64,000 nucleotides of DNA from Veillonella rodentium (GTDB taxonomy: Bacteria; Bacillota; Negativicutes; Veillonellales; Veillonellaceae): the NCBI RefSeq assembly GCF_900187285.1, contig NZ_LT906470.1, positions 1,193,501 through 1,257,500 of the forward strand, written 5' to 3'. The notes beneath the pieces were generated by a model. That model was not told the origin of the DNA, did not search any database, and saw nothing but the letters and a program-made list of their open reading frames with translations. The position numbers and the translations under genes are program-made. Numbering within the stretch: position 1 is the stretch's first letter; each line of letters begins with the position of its first letter. Positions 26,974 through 34,719 of the stretch are shown here, in pieces.

Positions 26974-27120
26974 TCACATATACATAGACACAATTAAACA
27001 CGTTATCGTTATAAACAAAATAAACTCAACCAAACACTCATACCCATATTTATCACATATTCTAACACCCCACATAGCTGACAATACATACATAAGAATT
27101 TTAACGATTATAAAATCCAT
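26974..27120 (-). CDS. Small membrane protein, 48 aa
   Basis: ATG at 27120 preceded by AGAGG inside the end of the upstream gene; stop TGA at 26974-26976 overlaps the Shine-Dalgarno of the regulator gene. The product (MDFIIVKILMYVLSAMWGV then EFILFITITCLIVSMYM) has two hydrophobic segments separated by a short polar loop. The tight coupling to neighbours on both sides argues that it is a real gene. Function unknown. Confidence 0.6.
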   Translation of the reverse strand: MDFIIVKILMYVLSAMWGVRICDKYGYECLVEFILFITITCLIVSMYM

Positions 27121-27124
27121 GTAT

Positions 27125-27559
27125 TTATACCTCTGCTAGTTTTGCATAATTCCATTTAAACACTTCGTTCTCAGCATCTTCAACACTCCATGATGTTGCC
27201 CCATACTCCCATGCCATTACATTAGCACCATCAAATGATGCAAAATATCTATTGTACCAATATTTACCATCTCCACTAACCAATATAGGTGTATCAACCT
27301 CTATTTTCGACCAATCAACAATACCTAATTCTGCTGCAATGTTTAACACTTCATTCCGCTCTATTTGTGGCATTATTTTGCTTATGTTATTAATGCACTT
27401 TACATGACCACCACTATTTATATCTAATATACCACCATTCGTAACTGGTCTTTTTGTTGTTACAAATGCAGTATCACCGATATTCTTAATATAATATTTC
27501 CAGCCCTCATCATATAACTTTTGAAGTAACCACTCTCTACCTTGTTTATCTGTGATCAT
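27125..27559 (-). CDS. Phage protein, unknown function
   Basis: 144 residues from MITDKQGREWLLQKL; GAGGAG or GGGTG upstream supports this ATG over the longer frame. Mixed alpha/beta, aromatic-rich, with DTPILVSGDGKYWYNRYFAS and SVEDAENEVFKWNYAKLAEV at the end. It overlaps the next upstream gene by 14 bases. It reads like the small early or middle proteins common in Firmicute phages; no family is named. Confidence 0.65.
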   Translation of the reverse strand: MITDKQGREWLLQKLYDEGWKYYIKNIGDTAFVTTKRPVTNGGILDINSGGHVKCINNISKIMPQIERNEVLNIAAELGIVDWSKIEVDTPILVSGDGKYWYNRYFASFDGANVMAWEYGATSWSVEDAENEVFKWNYAKLAEV

Positions 27560-27770
27560 ATTGCACCCACGCTCCTCTATCCTCATTCCATTTAAATTCA
27601 ACTACATCATACAAATCAAAATCATCAATGTTTTCACTTACCTTACCGATATAGAACACATCCTCTTCACTCTCTACCGCAAGCTGGCATAAGAAATCAA
27701 ATGCATCTTGATAGCTTTGAGGTGCTATGTAGAAGTCGGAGTGTTCAACGTAACCGCTATAAGCCGTCAT
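27546..27770 (-). CDS. Small acidic phage protein, unknown function
   Basis: 74 residues from ATG 27770, with AGGTGG 5 bases upstream. Very acidic (SEEDVFYIGKVSENIDDFDL). No membrane segment. It overlaps the downstream gene. Acidic small phage proteins are sometimes DNA mimics or inhibitors; nothing here proves that. Confidence 0.6.
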   Translation of the reverse strand: MTAYSGYVEHSDFYIAPQSYQDAFDFLCQLAVESEEDVFYIGKVSENIDDFDLYDVVEFKWNEDRGAWVQYDHR

Positions 27771-27771
27771 A

Positions 27772-28224
27772 TCAACCACCTAATGTAGGACATTCACATT
27801 CCCAGTAATAATCGTTGAACTCGTACACCTTGTAAAATACATCCTCACCACAACGATTAACTTCAAATTCTTCAACGAAGTTACAACCAGCCTCATAACA
27901 CTTACCACGTATATCAAGATTGTACTTTTTTGCTAGTTCATTATAGCCTTGTCTTTGAACATTCCACGCATGATTTAGCTTAATTATGAATATACCTATT
28001 CCATCATCATTACTAAAAACTTCATAATTGGCATTTGATATATCATTAGCATCCACATATGTACGAACCAATGATTTTAAAAAAGTTATTTGCTCTACCA
28101 TACAAGGGTTTAACTCTTCACCTATAATAATCGGATCTGATTTTTCAAACTCATTTTCAATAAAACGCTTTAGATTTTCTAGTGTTCCTCTGAATTTAAC
28201 CCAGCCCTCACACCAATTTGCCAT
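27772..28224 (-). CDS. Api92-like ferredoxin-fold phage protein
   Basis: 150 residues from MANWCEGWVKFRG, with GAGGTG 6 bases before the ATG. The opening M-A-N-W-C-x-x-W and the following F-R-G-x-x-x-x-L-x-x-F are the signature of the Api92-like family common in phages and plasmids. Cysteines near the C-terminus (CYEAGCNF, ECECP) may bind metal. Function unknown. Confidence 0.65.
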   Translation of the reverse strand: MANWCEGWVKFRGTLENLKRFIENEFEKSDPIIIGEELNPCMVEQITFLKSLVRTYVDANDISNANYEVFSNDDGIGIFIIKLNHAWNVQRQGYNELAKKYNLDIRGKCYEAGCNFVEEFEVNRCGEDVFYKVYEFNDYYWECECPTLGG

Positions 28225-28282
28225 TTTACTCACCTCTTATGATAGGGCGGATATTTCACCGCCCATATTCCTACTCAATCAA

Positions 28283-28495
28283 CTACCTTAATGTAAATAT
28301 AACAATCACAAAAAAGATTATTGTTACTATCAAACCACCAATAGACATATAACCAATCATGTTATTCATCTTTCGGTTTGTTTCCCTAATGCGCCTTTCA
28401 CATTCTAATTTGTTAGCTATATACTCGCTTTCATAATTAATTCGTAAAATTGCTAGTTTTAACTCTAACTCTTGTTCTTTAGTCAATTCATCCAT
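28283..28495 (-). CDS. Coiled-coil protein with C-terminal membrane anchor
   Basis: 70 residues: an amphipathic charged helix (about 3-45, Glu/Lys/Arg-rich) and a C-terminal hydrophobic segment (MSIGGLIVTIIFFVIVIFTL). It overlaps the autotransporter stop by one base, so it is coupled to the adhesin gene. It might be an accessory to it or an unrelated inner-membrane protein; orientation suggests a cytoplasmic coiled coil. Confidence 0.6.
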   Translation of the reverse strand: MDELTKEQELELKLAILRINYESEYIANKLECERRIRETNRKMNNMIGYMSIGGLIVTIIFFVIVIFTLR

Positions 28496-29916
28496 TATTT
28501 GTTTGCTTTCAATTCTTCGACTTCTGCTACTAATTGAGTAACCAATGTTTCAAGTTCTTTGATTTTGCCTTTGTGGTTCAATTCATATTCAGAACCTTTA
28601 CCCAATCGGAAGTTCACACTAGCATTTACCATTTTTTCACTACCTAATGTACCGCCTACGCTAAACATTACGTGTTCGTTTGGTGCATAGAAACCACCTA
28701 ACGCTACCGCACTATGTCCTTTGTAATGACCATAACCAACGGAGAATGTCATCTTATCGTCTTTGTTATAGCCTAAGTAGTGTAATGCGGATAATGCTGC
28801 ATTCGCTGCACCAGCTTTACCAATTTCACGTTCTACATTTCGTGTCATACCACGTTCTAGGCTTTCGATGCGGTTTTCATGGTTTTCTAACACGTTCGCA
28901 TGGTCTACTAAAGTTTGTTCGTGAGATTGTAATTGTTGTTCGTGATTATTAATGATCGTTGTGTGATTGTTGATTACTGTTTCATGACGATTAATAGCAT
29001 CTGTATTTGCTTTGATGTTGCCAGCATTTACTTTGATAGCATCTGTATTATCTTGAATGGCTTTAGAATTTGCCCCTACACGCTCGTTTGTTGCGTTGAT
29101 AGAGTTAGTAATCGTTGTGTAATTGTTATCCACCTTAGCGGTTAAATTCTTGATGTTGTTCACATTGCGGTCTACACGAATATTCAAGCACTTAATATCT
29201 TTATCATGTTTCGCAAGTTTTGCACCCATAGATGCGATTTCATCGTAGGCAGCATATAGTTGGCTGCCATTAACTGCATCGGTAGATGCTGCATCAACTT
29301 GTCCAGCTGCTACATTAGTAATTTGGCGGTTATAGTACTTCACACCACCAAAACCTGCTCTATCTTTAGAACCTACACTCACTACAGATTGAGGGTTTTC
29401 CCCAGCGAACACATGGGTTACCCCATTCAATACTACTTGTTTTGTTGGTACTGCATCATCTGTAACGGAATTAGTACCTAGTGCCACGCTGTTACTTTTA
29501 TCTGCGATTGTATTGTTACCTACTGCGTAAGCATCCCATGCAGTAGCTTTGCCGTGCGTTCCGATTACTGTTGCACCCTGACCTGCGGTTTCGGAGTTAG
29601 CACCGATTACCACTTGCTCTTGGTTGCTATTTGTTTTGTTGTTGTAACCGATGATTGTAGTTTGGTTAGCACTTACTGTTCCGTTGTTATAACCGATAAC
29701 AGTTGTATCGTTACCGCTAACTTTATTATCTCGACCTAAAACGATTGTGCTTGTACCAGTAACTACTGTATTCACACCTAATGCTGCGGAGTTGTAACCA
29801 CTAACCACAGGTGCAGTAGTGTTTGGTTCTACTTGACCTACTACCAAACCATTTGCAAATGTGCTACCTGTAACTGCTGCCATAACCATTGTTGCTAATA
29901 CTAATTTGTTGTTCAT
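28495..29916 (-). CDS. Trimeric autotransporter adhesin (YadA-like), prophage-encoded
   Basis: 473 residues from MNNKLVLATMVMAAVTGSTFA, a clear signal peptide; AAGGAG lies upstream. Passenger: YadA-head-like repeats (units such as TTVIGYNNGTVSANQ, about 50-150); neck motif RQITNVAAGQVDAASTDAVN (about 207-226); coiled-coil stalk with heptad-like NNxTxIxN repeats (about 240-365); C-terminal anchor barrel (KAGAANAALSALHYLGYN to VNASVNFRLG). About 34 residues of charged coiled coil (KIKELETLVTQLVAEVEEL) follow the barrel, which is unusual for this family. It would sit in the outer membrane and mediate adhesion. It lies among middle phage genes, pointing to lysogenic conversion. Confidence 0.88.
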   Translation of the reverse strand: MNNKLVLATMVMAAVTGSTFANGLVVGQVEPNTTAPVVSGYNSAALGVNTVVTGTSTIVLGRDNKVSGNDTTVIGYNNGTVSANQTTIIGYNNKTNSNQEQVVIGANSETAGQGATVIGTHGKATAWDAYAVGNNTIADKSNSVALGTNSVTDDAVPTKQVVLNGVTHVFAGENPQSVVSVGSKDRAGFGGVKYYNRQITNVAAGQVDAASTDAVNGSQLYAAYDEIASMGAKLAKHDKDIKCLNIRVDRNVNNIKNLTAKVDNNYTTITNSINATNERVGANSKAIQDNTDAIKVNAGNIKANTDAINRHETVINNHTTIINNHEQQLQSHEQTLVDHANVLENHENRIESLERGMTRNVEREIGKAGAANAALSALHYLGYNKDDKMTFSVGYGHYKGHSAVALGGFYAPNEHVMFSVGGTLGSEKMVNASVNFRLGKGSEYELNHKGKIKELETLVTQLVAEVEELKANK

Positions 29917-29953
29917 GTTAATTTCTCCTTTTATGTTAATTAATTTAGAAAAC

Positions 29954-30391
29954 TTATTTACCTGTGCTACCATAACCGCCAGAACCACGTTCTGTTGCGG
30001 TTAGTTCATCTACTTCTACTACATCAACCAATTTAATTGGTACGATGATTAATTGTGCGATGCGATCACCTCTAGCAATCGTGTAATCTTTACACGAAAC
30101 ATTTTCATATACGATGCTAATCTCACCTCTATAATCTTCATCGATTATTCCAACGCTATTGGCACATCGTAGCGGTGTTTTACTCATGCTACTTCTAGGT
30201 GTCAATAAACCCATATGATTTTGTGGAATTTCAACTGCCACACCTAATGGAATTTGTCTTTTACTATCCGCTGGTATCGTTACACTAAACGGACAATATA
30301 GGTCTAACCCAGCCGATACTTGTGGTAAATCGGAGTTTACTTTCCCCCTTGTTGGCAGTTGTGCATATTCACTAACCAACTTTACTTTCAT
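29954..30391 (-). CDS. dut: dUTPase (dUTP diphosphatase)
   Basis: 145 residues. All five trimeric dUTPase motifs are visible in order: SAGLDLYCP, TPRSSMSK, GIIDEDYRGEI, RGDRIAQLI and RGSGGYGSTGK. It hydrolyses dUTP to dUMP and diphosphate, keeping uracil out of phage DNA and feeding dTMP synthesis. The frame opens with a TTG at 30403 that overlaps the upstream stop; ATG 30391 is taken as start. Phage copies are common. Confidence 0.92.
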   Translation of the reverse strand: MKVKLVSEYAQLPTRGKVNSDLPQVSAGLDLYCPFSVTIPADSKRQIPLGVAVEIPQNHMGLLTPRSSMSKTPLRCANSVGIIDEDYRGEISIVYENVSCKDYTIARGDRIAQLIIVPIKLVDVVEVDELTATERGSGGYGSTGK

Positions 30392-30399
30392 TTGTTCTC

Positions 30400-30681
30400 T
30401 CAAAACTCCACCCCTAACATAATTAATGCACGTTTGACTGTCTTATAATTTGCACCAACCTTATAACTGATTGCCCTTAATGACATTCCACTACCATGCA
30501 TTTTTAATAATGAATTTCCATCTAAATCACTTACACGTGTATATGTTTTCTGTGGTTTTGTTCCTTTCAAGCCTAAACAACACAACGCTCTACCAGCACT
30601 TATGTTTCCGTACACACACGCTGCTAATGCAAGCCAATTAAGATTATTGTCTGGTACAAGCTCACTCATATTAACCGCCAT
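30400..30681 (-). CDS. Small helix-turn-helix phage protein
   Basis: About 93 residues from MAVNMSELVP (start uncertain; GTG and later ATG options exist). The C-terminal part GMSLRAISYKVGANYKTVKR reads as a resolvase/Hin-type helix-turn-helix. The N-terminal part has two Cys (ALCCLGLKG). It overlaps the PDDEXK nuclease gene by 11 bases. It is probably DNA-binding; target unknown. Confidence 0.55.
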   Translation of the reverse strand: MAVNMSELVPDNNLNWLALAACVYGNISAGRALCCLGLKGTKPQKTYTRVSDLDGNSLLKMHGSGMSLRAISYKVGANYKTVKRALIMLGVEF

Positions 30682-31018
30682 TACTCCATTCACTCTCCTT
30701 ATACAATTTGAACCAATCATCTGCACTCATTATTACAAGCCACTTTTGATTACTCTTTTTCCAAGCTACTATAGGCATATCCCCATTATCCGCTTGTATT
30801 GCATCGTGTTCGGCTTGCTCGTATGCTTTACGTACATTCAAGTTTTCAACAAATTTGACTTCTTGATGTACGTTAGGCAGTCCAACACAATCGCTGGCAT
30901 CACCAGTATTTCCGCAATATTGTGCAGTTCTTCGGACTTTATCGAACCCATGCGACCTACACACATCTCGCCACATTCTTTCACCACGCTTGCCTTTATC
31001 CTTACTGTTAATCGGCAA
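30671..31018 (-). CDS. PDDEXK / Holliday-junction-resolvase-like nuclease
   Basis: 115 residues from a TTG at 31018 with GAGGGGG 9 bases upstream, inside the end of the methyltransferase gene. KDKGKRGERMWRDVCRSHGF, RTAQYCG, GDASDCVGLPNVHQEVKFVE shows the archaeal-Hjc-like order E ... D ... E-x-K of PDDEXK nucleases. Phage members resolve branched recombination intermediates before packaging. It works alongside the ERF and NinB-like proteins encoded further upstream. Confidence 0.75.
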   Translation of the reverse strand: MPINSKDKGKRGERMWRDVCRSHGFDKVRRTAQYCGNTGDASDCVGLPNVHQEVKFVENLNVRKAYEQAEHDAIQADNGDMPIVAWKKSNQKWLVIMSADDWFKLYKESEWSNGG

Positions 31019-31787
31019 TGATCATTACCCCCTCTACATACTGTTCACATCGTTTTAAAATATCTTTTACTAACTCCAACGGAATATGCGACCTTGTGTT
31101 ATATCGATTAGCACCAGTTGTATTTAACTTATTGAATTTAATGGTGTTCCTTATATCATCTTTCAATAACTTCAAATCAATATTGCTACCAAACTTTGTT
31201 GGTTTCTTAACTGGGTAATCATAGTTGTTGTAATAGGTTAAATTCTCATAAGGAATATCGAACCCTATTACATTTTTGATGTATTCCCATATCCGCCCAT
31301 ATGCTGGGTTTTCAATCACGAATACCCTAGGCTTATACCGCTCAATGATTTTCAATGTGTTGTATATGCACATCTCACCATTGATACGTGTTAGGAATGA
31401 CTTGTCATACTTGAATTGGTAGTTCTCATAATCAATGTGATTTCTGATTGTGAATTTACTTCCCTGTTCGTACTCTCCAAATAGGTTTATCGTCATATCT
31501 TTCTCTTGTTTCCAGCAAGCGTTTCCACCTTTCATTGCACTTGCTACGCTCCAGCTTTCGCAAGGTGGACTAGCTAGAATAACATCAGGTCTATCTAGCT
31601 TGTCCAACTGCTCCCATAATGCGTTTGGTTTATGCAGCATATTAACTGCAAGGTCTTGGTTGATACACGCATCACCAATTCCTATTGATGTGATCGTGTG
31701 CCACCCCCCCTCTGTATTCATGTTGTATTCATCTACCGCTTGACGATAGCAGCCGTTGCCATCATCAAATAACCCCCATATATGCAT
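31008..31787 (-). CDS. Phage DNA cytosine-methyltransferase-like protein
   Basis: 259 residues. It contains LASPPCESWS (the Pro-Cys catalytic motif IV of C5 methyltransferases) and RVFVIENPAYGR (motif VI E-N-P). The N-terminal SAM loop is unusual (WGLFDDGNGCYRQAV rather than F-x-G-x-G). It is short for the family and lacks an evident long target-recognition domain. No cognate nuclease is adjacent, so it is an orphan, perhaps protecting phage DNA from host restriction. AAAGAGG touches the ATG, an unusually short spacing. Confidence 0.65.
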   Translation of the reverse strand: MHIWGLFDDGNGCYRQAVDEYNMNTEGGWHTITSIGIGDACINQDLAVNMLHKPNALWEQLDKLDRPDVILASPPCESWSVASAMKGGNACWKQEKDMTINLFGEYEQGSKFTIRNHIDYENYQFKYDKSFLTRINGEMCIYNTLKIIERYKPRVFVIENPAYGRIWEYIKNVIGFDIPYENLTYYNNYDYPVKKPTKFGSNIDLKLLKDDIRNTIKFNKLNTTGANRYNTRSHIPLELVKDILKRCEQYVEGVMIIAD

Positions 31788-31805
31788 CCTCTTTCCTATT
31801 CACCT

Positions 31806-32012
31806 CTAATCAATCACCATGCATCCATACTTTGCTTTTCTCATACGATGCTTTACTTTCTTTACGTTATCCCCAAGATACGCTAATACATCATTTTGTT
31901 TGATTGTATTCTCTTGCATCGTTTCCCTTTTGCGTTTGTACATTCGATATGCTGGACACTTTACGTGGCAAGCTACCTCTCTGTATTCGCATCCCTTACA
32001 TGGTGCATCCAT
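31806..32012 (-). CDS. Cys-rich small phage protein
   Basis: 68 residues. CKGCEYREVACHVKCPAY shows a four-Cys plus His cluster likely to bind zinc, followed by a basic helix (KRKRETMQ). Proteins with this opening are common between methyltransferase and SSB genes in Firmicute prophages. Function unknown. Confidence 0.65.
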   Translation of the reverse strand: MDAPCKGCEYREVACHVKCPAYRMYKRKRETMQENTIKQNDVLAYLGDNVKKVKHRMRKAKYGCMVID

Positions 32013-32019
32013 TTAATAC

Positions 32020-32472
32020 TTACTCCTTATAAAAGACTAACCATATTGTCTTTCCCCTACGTTGGCCAATTAGCGGTTCATGTGGTAATAAAGGTTTTAC
32101 CATCGGAAATGTGATTTGTTCCTCATTCCATTTAAATATTAGTGTTCCGTTTTGTTTTAACACTCGCCAGCACTCCGATAGTCCTTGTTTTATATCTTTT
32201 TGCCATGTTTGTTCTAATCGCCCATATTTCAATGCTAGAAATGATTTATCGCCAGCTTTTAATAAGTGCGGTGGGTCAAACACCACAAGGTGAAAACTTT
32301 CATCTTCAAAAGGCATCTTGCGGAAATCTGCGATTACATCAGGTTTTACAATCAACTTCCTACCATCACATAGTGTTGTATCTAATGTGCGGTTATCCAT
32401 ATAAACAACTTCTTCGTGTTCTCTATCAAACCAAAACATTTTAGAACCACAACACGCATCTAATATTTTCAC
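32020..32472 (-). CDS. SAM-dependent methyltransferase, phage type
   Basis: 150 residues from GTG 32472 (AGGTGG 5 bases upstream). Motif I is ILDACCGSKMFWFD and motif IV is VVFDPPHL, then a glycine/basic C-terminus. This small class I methyltransferase is common in Firmicute prophages; the substrate is not known (D-P-P-H suggests a base amino group or rRNA/DNA-like substrate). It follows SSB directly and precedes the Cys-rich small gene. Confidence 0.75.
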   Translation of the reverse strand: MKILDACCGSKMFWFDREHEEVVYMDNRTLDTTLCDGRKLIVKPDVIADFRKMPFEDESFHLVVFDPPHLLKAGDKSFLALKYGRLEQTWQKDIKQGLSECWRVLKQNGTLIFKWNEEQITFPMVKPLLPHEPLIGQRRGKTIWLVFYKE

Positions 32473-32481
32473 ATTGGCCAC

Positions 32482-32865
32482 CTAGAACGGAACATTTTCA
32501 TCTTGCGGTTGTTCAAAACTATCAAAGTTACTAGATGCAGTTTCATCATTCGTTAAGGATGTACCTACAAAGTTTGCTACCACTTCTGTTACATATCGTT
32601 TTTGTCCATCTGCAGTTTCATATGAACGTGTTTGAAGTCTACCCTCTACAAACGCTCTATTGCCTTTTCTCAAATTCCCAATGCTTTCACCTAGCTTTCC
32701 CCATGCTACGCAATTAATGAAAGCGGTTTGCTCTTTTGTTTCACCATCGCTTGATGTGAAAGTATTGCTTGCTGCTACATTGAAAGTCGCTACTGCTTTT
32801 CCACTTTGTGTATAGCGTACTTCTGGATCACGTGTAAGATTACCTAAAATTTGTACTGTATTCAT
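32482..32865 (-). CDS. ssb: Single-stranded DNA-binding protein
   Basis: 127 residues. OB fold (NTVQILGNLTRDPEVRYT, then FINCVAWGKLGE and NRAFVEGRLQTRSY) with a short acidic tail ending DENVPF, the partner-recruiting tip of bacterial SSBs. It protects single strands during phage replication and recombination. AAAGGAG precedes the ATG. The linker is much shorter than in host SSB, as usual for phage copies. Confidence 0.92.
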   Translation of the reverse strand: MNTVQILGNLTRDPEVRYTQSGKAVATFNVAASNTFTSSDGETKEQTAFINCVAWGKLGESIGNLRKGNRAFVEGRLQTRSYETADGQKRYVTEVVANFVGTSLTNDETASSNFDSFEQPQDENVPF

Positions 32866-32876
32866 TCGTTGCTCCT

Positions 32877-33056
32877 TTAAATCTTTTGTTCAATGCACAT
32901 CGTTCCTTTGTACACCTTGATAATTTCCTCTAGGCTTTCAAAAGTTCGTGCATCAGCTTTCATAATCATTTGCATCTGTTGAGTTGCCTCTTCTTGTGTA
33001 TCTACATTTAGAGGTATCTCAATAGTGATTACCATCTTTCGTTTTTTACTTAGCAT
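32877..33056 (-). CDS. Small phage protein, 59 aa
   Basis: ATG at 33056 with AAGGGG upstream; the stop lies 11 bases before the SSB start. Product MLSKKRKMVITIEIPLNVDT followed by an amphipathic helix (QEEATQQMQMIMKADARTFE) and CIEQKI. The alternation of a beta strand then helix suggests a small ferredoxin-like domain. Unknown role, in the replication operon. Confidence 0.6.
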   Translation of the reverse strand: MLSKKRKMVITIEIPLNVDTQEEATQQMQMIMKADARTFESLEEIIKVYKGTMCIEQKI

Positions 33057-33065
33057 TTATACCCC

Positions 33066-33284
33066 TTACCAATAACTAAGCTGGTTTAGTTCAGCCTCTA
33101 CATCATCAATAAACACATCGTAGCTAGGGTGAATGTGGCAATCTATTGTTGCCTCATTCCTCATGATTTCAAGTAAGTTTTCAATCTTGGTTCTTGCTTG
33201 TGCCTCGTTATTTGCCAGCACTTGAAAACTAACATTGAATGATACATTCACGCTTACATCAAACTCTTTTACTCTTTCCCTCAC
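33066..33284 (-). CDS. Small phage protein, unknown function
   Basis: 72 residues from a GTG at 33284 (GGGGG 6 bases upstream). EFDVSVNVSFNVSFQVLANN, a helix (EAQARTKIENLLEIM) and an acidic tail. Its strand-helix pattern resembles that of the next gene downstream, so the two may be distant relatives. Encoded between helicase-loader-like and SSB genes. Confidence 0.55.
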   Translation of the reverse strand: MRERVKEFDVSVNVSFNVSFQVLANNEAQARTKIENLLEIMRNEATIDCHIHPSYDVFIDDVEAELNQLSYW

Positions 33285-33286
33285 GT

Positions 33287-33931
33287 TTAACCCCCTATCG
33301 CCTGTTTTAAAAGTTCTTTACCTTTATCAGATATTTTGCTTTTGTTGATTATTTCTGTTACATCTACTGGTTCTTTTGCTACCTCTACTAAGTTACCTGT
33401 AGAGGTCATTTCGATTTGCTTTTGACCAGCACCAATCAATGCACGTTCACGTTCTGATTTCTCCCTTGCTTTTAACAACAAGTGATTGTCTTTAATCGAA
33501 TTAGACAATCTCAATCGCTCACGCTCTCTAATTTCTTGCACTTCGTAGTTTTTAACAAATTGCGCCCTACATGATGTTTCGTTGAAGTTATCGCCATTTT
33601 GAGGGTCAAACGATTTCCATATTGCTTTAGCACATTGTTTTGTTAACCCCTCTAATTTGTCTAACCCATTTTCGTAGCCATATGATCGTGCTACTTGATA
33701 CACCCTTTCCCAAGCATCTTGTGCAGTAGGAAGTTCCTCATGTGCATTTACAAAGGCACTTAATGCGGAACATTCCTCTCTAATTTCTGCAATCGTTGGT
33801 AAGAATTTACATCTATCAATCAGATTGCTTATCGCTTGTTCAAGGGTAACTGGGTTTACATTAGATAACTTTGTTACATACAACATCATTCGTTGCTCTG
33901 ACATATCAGTAGACCACGCTATCTGTAACAT
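33287..33931 (-). CDS. Helicase-loader-like replication protein
   Basis: About 214 residues from ATG 33931 (a TTG at 33946 is also possible). The N-terminal helical domain with QAISNLIDRCKFLPTIAEIR matches the SPP1 G39P-type loader/inhibitor family, where F-x-P-T-I-A-E-I-R is conserved. The middle and C-terminus are charged and probably disordered until partner-bound. It overlaps the replication initiator by 26 bases. It would load the host replicative helicase at the phage origin. Confidence 0.6.
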   Translation of the reverse strand: MLQIAWSTDMSEQRMMLYVTKLSNVNPVTLEQAISNLIDRCKFLPTIAEIREECSALSAFVNAHEELPTAQDAWERVYQVARSYGYENGLDKLEGLTKQCAKAIWKSFDPQNGDNFNETSCRAQFVKNYEVQEIRERERLRLSNSIKDNHLLLKAREKSERERALIGAGQKQIEMTSTGNLVEVAKEPVDVTEIINKSKISDKGKELLKQAIGG

Positions 33932-34709
33932 CGATAGTGCTTTCAAAGTCTGTTGTTGGTTGTTCAGTATCTACACCCCCTAACTTATTCATCAAGTTAT
34001 TAACTACGTTGATTGCATCTTCCTTGCTATTCTTTTTGATAGTAGGTTTTCTGTATTCGCTACGCTCCCATGTTCTAACCGCTGCTTTCCAATCTTTCAT
34101 GGAGTTCTTTCCTACTTTCCAGCCATTGCTTTCGTAGTAGTCATAGAAATGTTCAGCGTTTACTTTGTTATTCCTTTCAATGCAATAATCTTGTATTTCA
34201 TCAATAGTAGGTTTAGTAAAAGTTTTACGCTTTGGTGAATGTGGTTTCTCACATTCGCCCTCTATAGTCTTATCTAACCTAACCTTACCTATACTAGCCT
34301 TACCTAACCTTACCTTACCTACGGATACATCTTGTATACATTCTGTATCCATTGTGGATACATGGTCTGTATTTAACTGATATTCCTTGTTTGCAGTAAT
34401 TTCTAGCAACTTTCTTTCAGGTTGGATACTTGGTTTGTAACGATCACTTTGGATGTAGTTATGTATCTTCCAATGCTTGATTACGATAACACCGCTACCA
34501 AAACCAATTACAAACTGTTTAGCTATAAGCAACTTCATATCATCTTCTTTAGCACCAACTATCCGCATGATAGATTTAGGTGCATTTACGAACCCATCAT
34601 CATCTGCATCTAGCAACATATGAAAGTATAGGTTTTGTGTTGTAGCTGGCATATCAAGGAATTGGTCTGATTTAATAATGGACTTTGCCATCATTCTTCG
34701 TTCTGCCAT
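33906..34709 (-). CDS. Phage replication initiator (replisome organizer) with internal origin repeats
   Basis: 267 residues. The N-terminal winged-helix-like domain (AKSIIKSDQFLDMPATTQNL, then MLLDADDDGFVNAPKSIMR) is typical of Firmicute phage initiators. A linker reading VGKVRLGKASIGKVRLDK is encoded by DNA repeats. A C-terminal DnaD-like region (DEIQDYCIERNNKVNAEHFY, WKVGKNSMKDWKAAVRTWER) follows. AAGGG lies 7 bases before the ATG. It likely binds the repeats within its own gene and recruits the loader encoded downstream, as lambda O does. Confidence 0.75.
   Translation of the reverse strand: MAERRMMAKSIIKSDQFLDMPATTQNLYFHMLLDADDDGFVNAPKSIMRIVGAKEDDMKLLIAKQFVIGFGSGVIVIKHWKIHNYIQSDRYKPSIQPERKLLEITANKEYQLNTDHVSTMDTECIQDVSVGKVRLGKASIGKVRLDKTIEGECEKPHSPKRKTFTKPTIDEIQDYCIERNNKVNAEHFYDYYESNGWKVGKNSMKDWKAAVRTWERSEYRKPTIKKNSKEDAINVVNNLMNKLGGVDTEQPTTDFESTIDVTDSVVY
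34273..34325. repeat. Iteron-like repeats, candidate phage replication origin
   Basis: Plus-strand CCTTACC appears at 34283, 34298, 34308 and 34313, three copies extended to CCTTACCTA, with related CCTAACC units between. GGATACA/TGTATCC repeats follow to about 34370. The array lies within the linker of the initiator gene, the usual place of origins in lambdoid and many Firmicute phages. Confidence 0.55.
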
Positions 34710-34719
34710 AGGCTAACCC

